NCBI RefSeq assembly: GCF_000384215.1
Contig: NZ_KB913032.1
Span: 521,021 to 585,020, forward strand
Direction of reading: 5' to 3'
DNA: 64,000 nt
From: Amycolatopsis alba DSM 44262
GTDB taxonomy: Bacteria; Actinomycetota; Actinomycetes; Mycobacteriales; Pseudonocardiaceae
In this document: positions 1 through 10,970 of the stretch, one piece after another
Position numbering within the stretch: position 1 is the stretch's first letter
Layout: each line of letters starts with the position of its first letter
Position numbers and translations under genes: made by a program
The notes under the pieces: generated by a model
Database searches by the model: none
Seen by the model: only the letters and a program-made list of their open reading frames with translations
What the model was told of the DNA's origin: nothing

Positions 1-1
1 C

Positions 2-562
2 ATCGACCGCTACGTGCCCGCGCGCTATTCGAAGCTGCTGCACGGCAACTTCGCCGGGATGCTGAGCGGCCCCGACGGCGAGCCGTTCCTGCGCGACCTC
101 GTCGAAGACGCGCGGCGGATCACCGACGAGGACCTGGAGTTCCTTTTCGACGCCGGCTGGCGGGAAAGGATCACCGCCGCCTGGCTGATCGGCGTCGATC
201 GCCGCACCGCGTGGCGCGGGCGCCTGCGTGAACTGCTCCTGGAGAGCGGGATGGTCTTCGCCGGGCAGGGCTACTGCTTCGCGCTGGCGCGGTTCGGCAC
301 CCTCGCCGACGCCGAGATCCTCGTGTCCTATCTGGACCACTACCTCGCACGACCGGACCTGCGCTACGACCAGGCGTGGGCGCTCGCGGCCCTGCACCAC
401 ATCGACGCCGACCTCCGGACGGCCTACACGTCACGCTATCTGCGTCCGGGCGGCCTGTGGGAAAGCTGGTCCGCGACGAACAGCACGGACCTGCCGTTCC
501 ACAAGTGGTACTTCGACATGCTGTGCTCGCACGTCCAGCGAGCGGTGCACGTCAGGCAGTGA
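2..562 (+). CDS. DUF6000 family protein (5' end outside window)
   Basis: The C-terminal part of a soluble protein of unknown function. The reading frame is open to the left edge and reads IDRY before the GTG at 14, so I treat the gene as 5'-truncated by the window rather than starting at 14. I recognise the pattern of the actinobacterial DUF6000 family: an RYxKLLHGNF segment near the start, DLVEDARRIT, GWRERITAAWLIGVDRR, then AGQGYCFALARFGT and LRYDQAWALAALHHID. There is no signal peptide or membrane segment. Its stop overlaps the stop of the convergent HxlR gene by 11 bp. The biochemical role of the family is not known to me. Confidence 0.75.
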   Translation: MDRYVPARYSKLLHGNFAGMLSGPDGEPFLRDLVEDARRITDEDLEFLFDAGWRERITAAWLIGVDRRTAWRGRLRELLLESGMVFAGQGYCFALARFGTLADAEILVSYLDHYLARPDLRYDQAWALAALHHIDADLRTAYTSRYLRPGGLWESWSATNSTDLPFHKWYFDMLCSHVQRAVHVRQ

Positions 563-953
563 CCCTCTCGTCGTAGACGACGCGGGACGCGGCGATCGAG
601 TCGCGGTGGCGCTCGGCCCACGTCAGCAAGCCGCTCAGCGACGCGTACAGCTCCTTCGCCATCGCTGTGGCCTCGTACTCCACCTTCGGCGGCACAGTCG
701 GGTACACGGTGCGGACGAGCAAGCCGTCGCGTTCGAGGTTCCGCAACGTCAGCGTGAGCATCCGCCTGCTGATCCCCTCCACCGACCGCTCCAGTTCGGT
801 GAAGCGCACCGGACCGCGGGTGGCCTCCAGCAGGATGCCGATCGCCCACTTGCCGCTGATCCGGTTGATCACCTCGAGCACGGTGCACACCTCGAGTTTC
901 TCCGGGTCCACCACCCTGGCCTGCGCGGTCACATCGCTGTTCCCCTGGGACAT
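552..953 (-). CDS. HxlR-family winged-helix transcriptional regulator
   Basis: A 133-aa DNA-binding regulator. The central region (about residues 20-105) is a typical HxlR winged helix: CTVLEVINRISGKWAIGILLE, then RFTELERSVEGISRRMLTLTLRNLERDGLLVR (recognition helix and wing), then a short dimerising C-terminal helix. The ATG at 953 is preceded by GGAAGGAGGC at good spacing. It is divergent from a DHA2 efflux pump with 99 bp between them. That gap holds a perfect 7-bp inverted repeat at 1009-1028, so it probably represses the pump and perhaps itself. HxlR proteins often sense quinones or reactive electrophiles, but nothing here shows the ligand. Confidence 0.92.
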   Translation of the reverse strand: MSQGNSDVTAQARVVDPEKLEVCTVLEVINRISGKWAIGILLEATRGPVRFTELERSVEGISRRMLTLTLRNLERDGLLVRTVYPTVPPKVEYEATAMAKELYASLSGLLTWAERHRDSIAASRVVYDERVTA

Positions 954-1008
954 GAAAGTGCCTCCTTCCGGCAGGGAACAGAGTCACACAAGATGGGCGC
1001 TGTTACAA

Positions 1009-1028
1009 GTGATGCACCAAGGCATCAC
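1009..1028. promoter_or_regulatory. Inverted repeat in HxlR/MFS divergent promoter, putative operator
   Basis: GTGATGC-N6-GCATCAC is a perfect 7-bp inverted repeat in the 99-bp gap between the HxlR regulator and the efflux pump, 24 bp before the pump's ATG. Its position and dyad symmetry fit a binding site for the adjacent dimeric regulator. The assignment to HxlR is inference from context. Confidence 0.55.
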
Positions 1029-1052
1029 CTGGGGAAACTCAAGGAATTCACC

Positions 1053-2453
1053 ATGTCACAGCGCGCTCTCGCTCTTGCAGTGCTTTGCGCCGTCTCGCTG
1101 ATGGTCGTCCTCGACGGCTCGATCGTCGCCGTCGCGCTGCCCGCGATCCAGAACGACCTCGGCTTCACCCCGCCGACCCTCGCCTGGGTGGTCAACGCCT
1201 ACCTGATCGCGTTCGCCGGGCTGCTCCTGCTGTCCGGCAGGCTGGGCGACGTGATCGGCCGGAAACGGGTCTTCCTGACCGGGCTCGGCGTGTTCACCCT
1301 CGCTTCGCTGCTCTGCGGAATCGCGCAGGACCAGACGCAGCTCCTCGTGTTCCGCTTCCTGCAGGGCGCGGGCGGCGCGCTCGCCTCGGCCGTCGTACTC
1401 GGCATGATCACCACGCTCTACCCGGAACCACGGGCGCGGGCGAAGGCCATCGGCGTCTACAGCTTCACCCAGGCCGCGGGCGCGTCGATCGGGCTCATCG
1501 CGGGCGGCACCCTCACCCAGCTGCTCGACTGGCACTGGACGTTTTTCGTCAACCTGCCGATCGGCGCGGTCGCGCTGGCGCTGGCCGTCCGGCTGCTCGA
1601 ACCCGACCACGGGACCGGACCGCGCGGCGGCGTCGACGTCGCCGGCGCCGGGCTGGTCACCGGCGGGCTGATGCTGCTGGTCTACACGATCGTCAAGGCC
1701 GAGGAGTACACCTGGGCCGACGGCCGCACGCTCGGGCTGCTCGCGGTGTCACTGCTGCTGCTCGCCGGGTTCGTGCTCCGCCAGGCGAAAGCGCGCGAAC
1801 CGTTGCTGCCGCTGCGGCTCTTCCGCTCACGGGCGGTGTCCGGGGCGAACACGGTGATGGTCCTGATGGTCGCCGGGCTGTTCGGCTTCCAGTTCATCAC
1901 CGCGCTGTACCTGCAACGGGTGCTTCGGCTCGACGCGCTGAGCACCGGGTTCGCCTTCCTCCCCGCCCCGGTGTCGATCGCGGTGATGTCCCTGGTCTTC
2001 GCCGGGAAACTGAACCACCGTTTCGGAGCGCGAACGGTCCTTGTGACCGGGCTTTCGCTGGTCGCGCTGGCGCTCGGGCTCCTCGCCACGGTGGAGGCAG
2101 CGGGGAACTACGCGACGGACGTCCTGCCCGCGCTCGTCCTGATGGGTGTCGGGTTCGGCGCGGCGATGCCCGCGCTGATGGGGCTGGCGATGTCCGGCGT
2201 CGCCGCCGGGGTCGCTTCGGGATTGATCAACACCACCCAGCAGATCGGGGCGGCGATCGGTACCGCGGTGCTCGCGACCGCCGCCGCGTCCCGGACCGGC
2301 TCACTGCTGACCGAAGGCACCGCGATGCCCGAAGCGCTCACTGGCGGCTATCGGACCGCGTACGCGTTGAGCGCCGGGCTGCTCGCTCTCGCCGCCTTCG
2401 TCGCGGCTGTGGTCCTGCGCGAGAGGAAGGCTCAGGAGGTGATCGTCGCGTAG
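1053..2453 (+). CDS. MFS transporter, DHA2 (EmrB/QacA-like) drug efflux
   Basis: A 466-aa integral membrane proton-drug antiporter of the 14-helix DHA2 type. It has LDGSIVAVALPAI in helix 1 (about 20-32), the motif A loop GRLGDVIGRKR (about 62-72), an FQGAGGAL-type motif in helix 4 (LQGAGGALAS) and GGYRTAYALSAG before the last helix. The frame is open far upstream, but the protein-like sequence starts at ATG 1053, preceded by AAGGAA. It is divergent from an HxlR regulator. The 3' end overlaps the convergent nitrilase-type gene by 22 bp. The substrate cannot be told from sequence; HxlR control suggests a toxic small molecule. Confidence 0.92.
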   Translation: MSQRALALAVLCAVSLMVVLDGSIVAVALPAIQNDLGFTPPTLAWVVNAYLIAFAGLLLLSGRLGDVIGRKRVFLTGLGVFTLASLLCGIAQDQTQLLVFRFLQGAGGALASAVVLGMITTLYPEPRARAKAIGVYSFTQAAGASIGLIAGGTLTQLLDWHWTFFVNLPIGAVALALAVRLLEPDHGTGPRGGVDVAGAGLVTGGLMLLVYTIVKAEEYTWADGRTLGLLAVSLLLLAGFVLRQAKAREPLLPLRLFRSRAVSGANTVMVLMVAGLFGFQFITALYLQRVLRLDALSTGFAFLPAPVSIAVMSLVFAGKLNHRFGARTVLVTGLSLVALALGLLATVEAAGNYATDVLPALVLMGVGFGAAMPALMGLAMSGVAAGVASGLINTTQQIGAAIGTAVLATAAASRTGSLLTEGTAMPEALTGGYRTAYALSAGLLALAAFVAAVVLRERKAQEVIVA

Positions 2454-3136
2454 GCCCATTCGGAGACCTCGCCGCCGAGGCGTACCTCGGCGGCACCTCC
2501 GGGCTTCCACACGCCGCTGCCGCCGAACGCGGCCATCCCGCCGGTCTTGCCGGAATACTGGGACAGCACCACCCACATCCCGTGCCCGGCCGCGACACCG
2601 ACCTGGTCGAGCAGTCGCTGTTCCTGCCCGTCGCCGAAGAGCGCGCTGAGAACGTAGACGTCGGCGCCCGCCTCGGCGAGTTCCCGTGAGTGGTCCGGGT
2701 TCGCGGCGTCGAGGCAGATCGCGAGGCCGAGACGCCTGCCTCCGACGTCGAGGATCACCTGGCGCTCGCCGGCGTCGAACAGCTCTTCTTCGCTGTCGTG
2801 CAAGTTCCGCTTCGCATAGGTGGCAAAGGTTTCGCCGTCCGGCCCGAGGACGAGCGAACCGATGTACCGCCGGTCGTCCTCCATCAGCGGAAGCCCGACG
2901 ACGGCGTGGGCACCGCTCGCCCGGCAAGCGTCCCGGAGCGGTGCGAGGCGCGGATCCTCCCGCGTCAGCCAGAGTCCCGGATCCGCGGCGAGCGCCTCGA
3001 ACTCCAAGCCGGTCAAGGAAAGTTCAGGGAAGACAGCGAGGTCGGCCTCCACGTTCCGGAGGAGCCTGGCGTGTTCGGCAATGTTCGCGGAAAGGTCCGC
3101 GGGGACGGTGAACGGCTGCACGGTGGCGACTCGCAT
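2432..3136 (-). CDS. Carbon-nitrogen hydrolase (nitrilase superfamily)
   Basis: A 234-aa cytosolic amidase/nitrilase-fold hydrolase. The Glu-Lys-Cys triad is visible: E38 in FPELSLTG, K109 in YAKRNLHDSEE and C141 in AICLDAANP. At 234 aa it is a compact single-domain member close to the lower size limit. It lies 9 bp after the SRPBCC gene and is the fourth gene of the sigma/anti-sigma operon, so it is probably transcribed with them. The substrate (an amide or carbamoyl compound) is not predictable. The last 22 bp overlap the end of the convergent MFS gene. Confidence 0.9.
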   Translation of the reverse strand: MRVATVQPFTVPADLSANIAEHARLLRNVEADLAVFPELSLTGLEFEALAADPGLWLTREDPRLAPLRDACRASGAHAVVGLPLMEDDRRYIGSLVLGPDGETFATYAKRNLHDSEEELFDAGERQVILDVGGRRLGLAICLDAANPDHSRELAEAGADVYVLSALFGDGQEQRLLDQVGVAAGHGMWVVLSQYSGKTGGMAAFGGSGVWKPGGAAEVRLGGEVSEWAYATITS

Positions 3137-3145
3137 GGCCGGAGC

Positions 3146-3610
3146 CTAGCGCCCCAGATAGCCCCGCAGGCCGTGTTGCCCCCGTCGCATCATGAGCGCG
3201 TGGTTGATCCGGAAGACCGGCCTGGCGATGCGATCGAGCTTGCGCAGCAACGGTTTCCGCGCCTCGACCTCCTGGGTGATCTCCAGCAGGGTGCCACCGC
3301 CCACCGCGGTCAGTGCGCCCGCCAGCATCCCTTCGAGGTCGCCGCTGAGCAGGACCCGAACGCGGCCCTCGTGCTCGTCCTGCCGGTCGCGGTGCATCCG
3401 CACGGTCAGCGCGTACGGCAGCCTGGACCGGCAGACGAGTTCGGCGGTGTCCTCGTCGACCTGGCTGACCGAACGGACGTCACGCCACCACAACGGATAC
3501 GCGGCGAGGTCCACGACGGCGTCGAAGACCGCCTTGGGTGAAGCGGGAAGCACCCACGTGTCGTGGAAGCGGTACCGACCGCCTCCACGACCCGTGAGCG
3601 CGCCCGTCAT
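3146..3610 (-). CDS. SRPBCC-family (START-like) protein
   Basis: A 154-aa protein with the polyketide-cyclase/START-like SRPBCC fold, a hydrophobic-ligand-binding helix-grip. The N-terminal FHDTWVLPASPKAVFDAVVD followed by YPLWWRDVRSV is characteristic, as is the long C-terminal helix LLRKLDRIARPVFRINHALMMRRG. I chose the ATG at 3610 because it overlaps the anti-sigma stop as ATGA (translational coupling); the upstream open frame is a low-complexity Arg/Gly read-through. It is third in the ECF sigma operon. The ligand is unknown. Confidence 0.88.
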   Translation of the reverse strand: MTGALTGRGGGRYRFHDTWVLPASPKAVFDAVVDLAAYPLWWRDVRSVSQVDEDTAELVCRSRLPYALTVRMHRDRQDEHEGRVRVLLSGDLEGMLAGALTAVGGGTLLEITQEVEARKPLLRKLDRIARPVFRINHALMMRRGQHGLRGYLGR

Positions 3611-4317
3611 GCCTGCGCCGACACCAGGTTCCGGCCGTCCATGGTCACGACGTCGACCGAGGCCACGTCGCCGGGGGCGACCAGCGCCGAACCGTCGATC
3701 CCGGTGCCCTCGCGCTGCCCCTTTGCCGAAACCAGCCAGCTTCCGGCGTTGACCCGCTCGCCGCCCTTGGTCACCACGACGAGCTGGCACTTCTCGCCCT
3801 CACGGACGCCGTCCGCCTTGGCGTGGAGCCGGACCCAGCCCGCCGCCGGGATCAGCCGGACCGCGAGCTGCGCACCCGTTTCCCGGTTGGTGGCCGCGAG
3901 ATCGCGGGTGCCGGGAACCGGGGCCGTCGCCGTCGGCACCGGCAAGGCCACCGTCGACGGTTCGGGCGACGTCTGCCGTCCGACCAGCACCCCCGCGCCC
4001 AGCGCCACGACGGCCAGCACGGCCGCACCGGCCACGGCGAGGAGCCGCCGCGGCTTGCGCTCCTGGTTTCCTTCTTCCTCGCGAACCTGACGCAGCGTGC
4101 GCTGCAAGAGCAGGTCGCCTCCGTCCGGAGGTCCGTCGAGGAACGCCTCCGGCGGCACCTCGTCGAGGTGATACCGCAGCTCGGACAGCTCACGCACCTC
4201 GCGACGGCACGCGGGGCAGTTCGCCAGATGTGTCTCGAAAGTGGCCGCTTCCGCCGGGGTGAGCCCGCCGAGGACGTAGGCGGCGAGCTGGCCCTGGTCG
4301 TGTCCCACCGCACTCAT
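3607..4317 (-). CDS. Anti-sigma factor with zf-HC2 zinc finger (ZAS)
   Basis: A 236-aa single-pass membrane anti-sigma factor for the sigma gene just upstream. The N-terminal zinc-binding anti-sigma motif H30-x3-C34-x2-C37 (THLANCPAC) is intact. A transmembrane helix lies at about 92-113 (LLAVAGAAVLAVVALGAGVLVG). An extracytoplasmic C-terminal domain of about 110 aa has a beta-rich pattern like RslA/RskA-type sensor domains. The start overlaps the sigma gene stop by 4 bp. The cysteine motif is compatible with redox-sensitive release of sigma, as described for RslA of Mycobacterium, but this is inference. Confidence 0.93.
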   Translation of the reverse strand: MSAVGHDQGQLAAYVLGGLTPAEAATFETHLANCPACRREVRELSELRYHLDEVPPEAFLDGPPDGGDLLLQRTLRQVREEEGNQERKPRRLLAVAGAAVLAVVALGAGVLVGRQTSPEPSTVALPVPTATAPVPGTRDLAATNRETGAQLAVRLIPAAGWVRLHAKADGVREGEKCQLVVVTKGGERVNAGSWLVSAKGQREGTGIDGSALVAPGDVASVDVVTMDGRNLVSAQA

Positions 4318-4865
4318 CGCGCTACCTCCTTCCCGGTTCCCGACATCACGGCTCTCAGTGCCCGTAACGCGTAATAAGATCTCGACTTAACGGTACCTGG
4401 GGCCACCCCCAGGGATTGCGCCGCTTCGGCCACCGTCCGGCCCCGGTAGTAGATCTCCACCAGGACCTCACGATGTTCCGGGGAAAGACCGTCCATCGCG
4501 CCGAGCACGGCCATGGAATCCACGACACTCTGCGCATGGTCCTTCTCCACCGCCGGAGTCGGCGCGCCCTCTTCGGGCTCCGGCACTTCCGGCGGCCGAG
4601 CCGCCCTGGCCCGCGCGCGGTCGGTGATGATGTTCCGGGCGACCGTGAGCAGCCAGCCCCGGACCGATCCCTTCGCGTCGTTCTGCAGGTCTTCGGCGTG
4701 TTTCCACGCCCGGACCAAGGTTTCCTGTACGACGTCCTCCGCGGCCGCGCGGTCCCCGGTCAGCCTCGTCGCGTACGCCAGCAGGCTTCGCCCGTGTTCG
4801 GCGTACAAGTGCCGGACCAAGTCCTCGCCTTTGGCCTTTTTGGGCCGCCAGCCTCCGATCGCCAC
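4314..4865 (-). CDS. ECF RNA polymerase sigma factor, SigL-like
   Basis: A 183-aa ECF sigma factor. Region 2 spans about 14-82 (LYAEHGRSLLAYATRLTGD, AEDVVQETLVRAWKH, RGWLLTVARNIITDRAR) and region 4 about 123-175 (LSPEHREVLVEIYYRGRTV, then APGTVKSRSYYALRALR). By memory it most resembles mycobacterial SigL. The frame is open further upstream, but GTG 4865 is preceded by GGGAGGAC at ideal spacing, and the peptide before it is not sigma-like. It is the first gene of the operon sigma > anti-sigma > SRPBCC > nitrilase-type hydrolase, and such operons are usually autoregulated. Confidence 0.92.
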   Translation of the reverse strand: MAIGGWRPKKAKGEDLVRHLYAEHGRSLLAYATRLTGDRAAAEDVVQETLVRAWKHAEDLQNDAKGSVRGWLLTVARNIITDRARARAARPPEVPEPEEGAPTPAVEKDHAQSVVDSMAVLGAMDGLSPEHREVLVEIYYRGRTVAEAAQSLGVAPGTVKSRSYYALRALRAVMSGTGKEVAR

Positions 4866-5124
4866 TCGAGTCCTCCCGACGGTCTTCTGGGTCGGCGAGG
4901 ACAGTACTGCAACCCGCAGGGGCAGAGTGGATCGTTCGGCGCGCGCCGCGATCGAACTGTGCATCGGCACCGGCCTCTCCTCGGTTCTCCATGACCGCCT
5001 CCTCTTGCCTCCCACACGGACGACGCGGCGACGCGGTTCAACCGGGTCTTGTCGATCACCGGACGCGCTCGTATGCTGACGCCTCCGGATTCCGCCGCCG
5101 CCTGATTCACGGGAGGGATGAGGC

Positions 5125-5763
5125 GTGCCAAGGAAACTCGCGGCCGTGCTGCTGGCGGTCGCTTTCGTGTCGGGATGCGGACAGGAGCCCGGTTTCACCG
5201 CGAAGCTGACGGATCCGGTGAACGTCGACCTGAGCTGGCCGGACGACGACGCGAACGTCGCGGGCCGGATCGTCGAATACACCACCGATCCACAGGGGCC
5301 GTACACGATCCTGCAGTTCGTGCCGCCGAGGCAGACGACCTACCGGCATCCGGATCTGATGCCGGAAACGCGGTTCTACTACCGGATCCGGCCCTTCTAC
5401 GGTGCCGTGTCGGGCGCCGTTACGGTTTCCGGTCCCGCTTCGGCCGCCGCGGCCGGGCCACCGGTCTCGCTGCGCACGGACGGCCAGGCCGCTGCTCCGG
5501 CGGCGTTCCGGGCGGAGCCCGCGCCGGAGGACATGGTGCGGTTCAGCTGGACCGACCACTCCAGCGACGAGGACGGTTTCCTCGTGGAGATCAAGAAGCC
5601 CGGCGCGGACGGGTTCGTGCCGATCGAAGTCTCGGATCCGGGGACGACTTCGGCCGGGCTCGCTTCGATGCCGGGCGAAGAGGGCGCCTCGTACCGGCTG
5701 CGCGCCTTCTACTACGGGCCCGCGTCACCGGTGCTGGACCTCGTGAGTGGCAAGGACGGTTAG
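5125..5763 (+). CDS. Lipoprotein with two fibronectin type III-like domains
   Basis: A 212-aa exported lipoprotein. The signal peptide ends in the lipobox V-S-G-C18. It is followed by two beta-sandwich repeats of FnIII type: about 25-105 (VDLSWPDDD..GRIVEYTTDPQGPYTIL..FYYRIRPFYG) and about 125-210 (VRFSWTDHSSDEDGFLVEIK..YRLRAFYYGPAS). The GTG at 5125 has GGGAGG eight bases upstream. It is divergent from the ECF sigma operon and convergent with uvrA. Its role is unknown; tethered FnIII pairs usually mediate cell-surface binding. Confidence 0.85.
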   Translation: MPRKLAAVLLAVAFVSGCGQEPGFTAKLTDPVNVDLSWPDDDANVAGRIVEYTTDPQGPYTILQFVPPRQTTYRHPDLMPETRFYYRIRPFYGAVSGAVTVSGPASAAAAGPPVSLRTDGQAAAPAAFRAEPAPEDMVRFSWTDHSSDEDGFLVEIKKPGADGFVPIEVSDPGTTSAGLASMPGEEGASYRLRAFYYGPASPVLDLVSGKDG

Positions 5764-5806
5764 GGCCAACCCGTATTCGCCTACCCACGCCTGACCTGAG
5801 CGAGGC

Positions 5807-5920
5807 TGGCGATTCCGCGCCTGTCGGCTCGACGGTGAAGGAATCAGGACGTTCAACGTCCCAAATCCTCCACACTCGACCACCAGCCACACCAGTGGGC
5901 AAGCAAATACAGATCCGTCC
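5807..5920. repeat. Hairpin repeat copy A (mosaic of copies B and C)
   Basis: An intergenic repeat between the convergent lipoprotein and uvrA genes. It is centred on the palindrome GGACGTT-C-AACGTCC (5848-5862). The left half, from about 5831 to 5869, is identical for about 39 bases to copy C at 45499. The right half, from 5858, is identical for about 29 bases and roughly 80 percent similar to its end, to the reverse complement of copy B (44041-44100). The outer arms therefore do not pair perfectly with each other, unlike in B and C. Confidence 0.8.
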
Positions 5921-5937
5921 TTACCACTCACGAGTCC

Positions 5938-8793
<2,856 letters not shown>

Positions 8794-8869
8794 GCCAGGG
8801 TCCCTTCAGGTTCATTCTCAGCTGCGGTCGCCGTCCCGGTCGATAGCTGCACGGGCGGCCGCTTCCATG

Positions 8870-10093
8870 CTACGAGGCACCACCGACAGAAACCGGATCC
8901 GAGTCCTTGACCTGCGGTTTTCCAGGCTTCTCGCGTCGATCCCGGCGAGCGGTGAGCAACCGGTGGACCGGCCGCTCCACGCCCGCGGTGATCGCCCAGC
9001 CCCCGAGTACGGCGGCGGCCAGCACGATGGGGAGACGCAGCCAGCCGGGGACACCGACGTTCAGCAGGGCACGGGCCAGGATGTATCCGAGTTCCTGATG
9101 CACCAGATAAAGACCATACGAGATGCCCGCGAACCAGGTGACAGCCGGGGCGATCCGGGACAGCCCAGGGAACCGCCAGTCCGGCCCGCGCGCGGCGAGG
9201 CACACCAGCACCAGCATGATCGCGAAGCCGACGGCCGACGGCCAGCGCTCCGGATCGTTGGGCAGGGCCTGGTGGAACGGGAAGACCTGCAGGTCCTGCG
9301 CGGCACAGGCGGCGAGTACGAAGAGCGCGACGTGCCAGTGCGCCAGCCGTCGTTTCGCCCAGAGCCAGATCGCGATCCCGATGGCGAAGACGTGCACGCG
9401 GTGCAGGCCGAGACCGTAGTAGAAGGTCTCCACGAGCTTCGGCGTGGAAGCCGGGTCGAACACGACGAACCGGAGGAAGAGCGGCACCAGGATCAGTGCC
9501 CAGAGCAGCCCGACGGTGAGCCGATGGGTGCGCCAGCGGCGTGGCCACAGCAGGGCTGCGGCGGTGAAGGCGATGAGCTGGACCGGCAGCGTCCAGTAGG
9601 CGCCGTCGAGGTAGTAGAAGAGTTCGTACCGCCAGCCCCATTCCTGGACCATGCCCAGGTTGGCGAGCAGATCGGCGCCGGTGGGGATGTACCAGGGCGA
9701 CGGGTCGGACGGCGGGCCCTGCGGAACGCCGAACAGGAATCCGGTGAGGCCGGGCGGGAACGGCAGGCCGCTGAACCGGATCGTCGCGTACCGGGCGACG
9801 ACATAGGTGACGGTCACCGCCACCAGGTACGCGGGCACCAGCCGCGCGACCCGGTTCCACAGCCACCGCCGAGGTTCACCCTTTCGAAGGCTCGCGCACA
9901 CGAAGAAGGCGGAAATCACCAGAAGGATGGCGGCACCGAACTGAGCGGTGACCCGAAAGGGGTACCCCACCAGTTCCGGGTGCAGGAGAGCACCCTGATG
10001 AGTGACGTGTCCGAGCATGACCGCGAAGACGGCGACAACGCGAAGGACGTCCCAGCTGATCTTGCGCGGGGCGCGCGGTGAGGCGTCGGGCAC
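8870..10093 (-). CDS. Acyltransferase 3 family membrane protein
   Basis: A 407-aa integral membrane O-acyltransferase (acyl_transf_3 / OafA-like). The N-terminus has the family start ISWDVLRVVAVFAVMLGHVTHQ, with the catalytic-type His in the first loop. About ten hydrophobic helices follow, including ISYGLYLVHQELGY near the C-terminus. It likely acylates a cell-envelope sugar or lipid; the substrate is not shown. The start is GTG 10093 with a weak ribosome site. It is divergent from the MBL-fold gene and lies 76 bp upstream of uvrA on the same strand. Confidence 0.88.
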   Translation of the reverse strand: MPDASPRAPRKISWDVLRVVAVFAVMLGHVTHQGALLHPELVGYPFRVTAQFGAAILLVISAFFVCASLRKGEPRRWLWNRVARLVPAYLVAVTVTYVVARYATIRFSGLPFPPGLTGFLFGVPQGPPSDPSPWYIPTGADLLANLGMVQEWGWRYELFYYLDGAYWTLPVQLIAFTAAALLWPRRWRTHRLTVGLLWALILVPLFLRFVVFDPASTPKLVETFYYGLGLHRVHVFAIGIAIWLWAKRRLAHWHVALFVLAACAAQDLQVFPFHQALPNDPERWPSAVGFAIMLVLVCLAARGPDWRFPGLSRIAPAVTWFAGISYGLYLVHQELGYILARALLNVGVPGWLRLPIVLAAAVLGGWAITAGVERPVHRLLTARRDRREKPGKPQVKDSDPVSVGGAS

Positions 10094-10191
10094 GGGCGTC
10101 CTGTGGTTCGGCTGGCAGGGCGACGCGAGCCTACGGCCTGACCCTGTGCGGCGCCTGTGCGGGTGGAACCGATTGCAGGGGAACGACTACC

Positions 10192-10878
10192 GTGTGCGTT
10201 GTGAACATCGTGGAGACCTACACCGGGCATGTCGACCCCGGCGGTGACGCCACCCGCCGCACCCTGGACGCGCTCACCATCACGAAGCTGTCGGTCGGCC
10301 CGATGGACAACAACGCCTATCTGCTCGTCTGCCGCGCCGAGAACGAGGCGCTGCTGATCGACGCCGCGAACGATCCGGAACGGATCTCCGACCTCATCGG
10401 CCACGGCCCCGAGCGGCCCGCGCTCAGGACCGTCGTGACCACCCATCAGCACCAGGACCACTGGCAGGCCCTCGGCGCCGTCGCCGGCGCGAACGGCGCG
10501 AACACCGCCGCCCACCCGCTGGACGCCGAACCGCTGCCGATCCCGCCGGACTTCCTCGTCGAACACGGCGACACGGTCAAGGTCGGGCAGGTCGTCCTCG
10601 AGGTGATCCACCTGCGCGGCCACACCCCCGGCTCGATCGCGCTGCTGTATCGCGACCCCGCCGGGCACCCGCACCTGTTCACCGGCGACTCGCTGTTCCC
10701 AGGCGGGGTCGGGAAGACCGGTTCGCCTTCGGATTTCACGTCGCTGCTGGACGACGTCTCGTCGCGGATCTTCGATGAACTGCCGGACGAGACGTGGTTC
10801 TATCCCGGCCACGGGGACGACTCGACGCTGGGCACCGAGCGTCCGAAGCTCGCGGAGTGGCGCGAACGCGGCTGGTGA
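10192..10878 (+). CDS. MBL-fold metallo-hydrolase
   Basis: A 228-aa metallo-beta-lactamase-fold hydrolase. The metal-binding set is visible: THQHQDHW (HxHxDH), the later His in RGHTPGS, the Asp in FTGDSLFPGG and the His in YPGHGDD. An MBL gene next to uvrA is a conserved actinobacterial neighbourhood (compare Rv1637c/Rv1638). GTG 10192 has AGGGGAA eight bases upstream; an in-frame GTG at 10201 is the alternative start. It resembles glyoxalase-II-like members; the true substrate is unknown. Confidence 0.9.
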   Translation: MCVVNIVETYTGHVDPGGDATRRTLDALTITKLSVGPMDNNAYLLVCRAENEALLIDAANDPERISDLIGHGPERPALRTVVTTHQHQDHWQALGAVAGANGANTAAHPLDAEPLPIPPDFLVEHGDTVKVGQVVLEVIHLRGHTPGSIALLYRDPAGHPHLFTGDSLFPGGVGKTGSPSDFTSLLDDVSSRIFDELPDETWFYPGHGDDSTLGTERPKLAEWRERGW

Positions 10879-10917
10879 GCCGAAACAGCGTTCATCTTCA
10901 GCATGCCTGACCCGGAC

Positions 10918-10970
10918 GTCCTGAAGGCCCCCTTTGAGACGATGAACGTCCCGAAGGGGGCCTTCAGGAC
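10918..10970 (+). terminator. Long hairpin after MBL gene; Amycolatopsis-type GGCCCCC repeat
   Basis: Arms of 17 paired bases (GTCCTGAAGGCCCCCTT / AAGGGGGCCTTCAGGAC) lie around a loop carrying GATGAACGTCC. There is no U-tract, as is common for actinobacterial terminators. The AAGGCCCCCTT core recurs in the csxA terminator at 33459. It probably ends transcription of the MBL gene. Confidence 0.7.

Noticed and set aside
228..1052. Plus-strand extension of the MFS gene reaching back to 228
   Set aside because: The extension is antisense to the HxlR gene and Arg-rich. MFS helix 1 and a ribosome site define ATG 1053.
8794..8869. LexA box for uvrA
   Set aside because: No CGAAC-N4-GTTCG match is visible in the gap upstream of GTG 8793.
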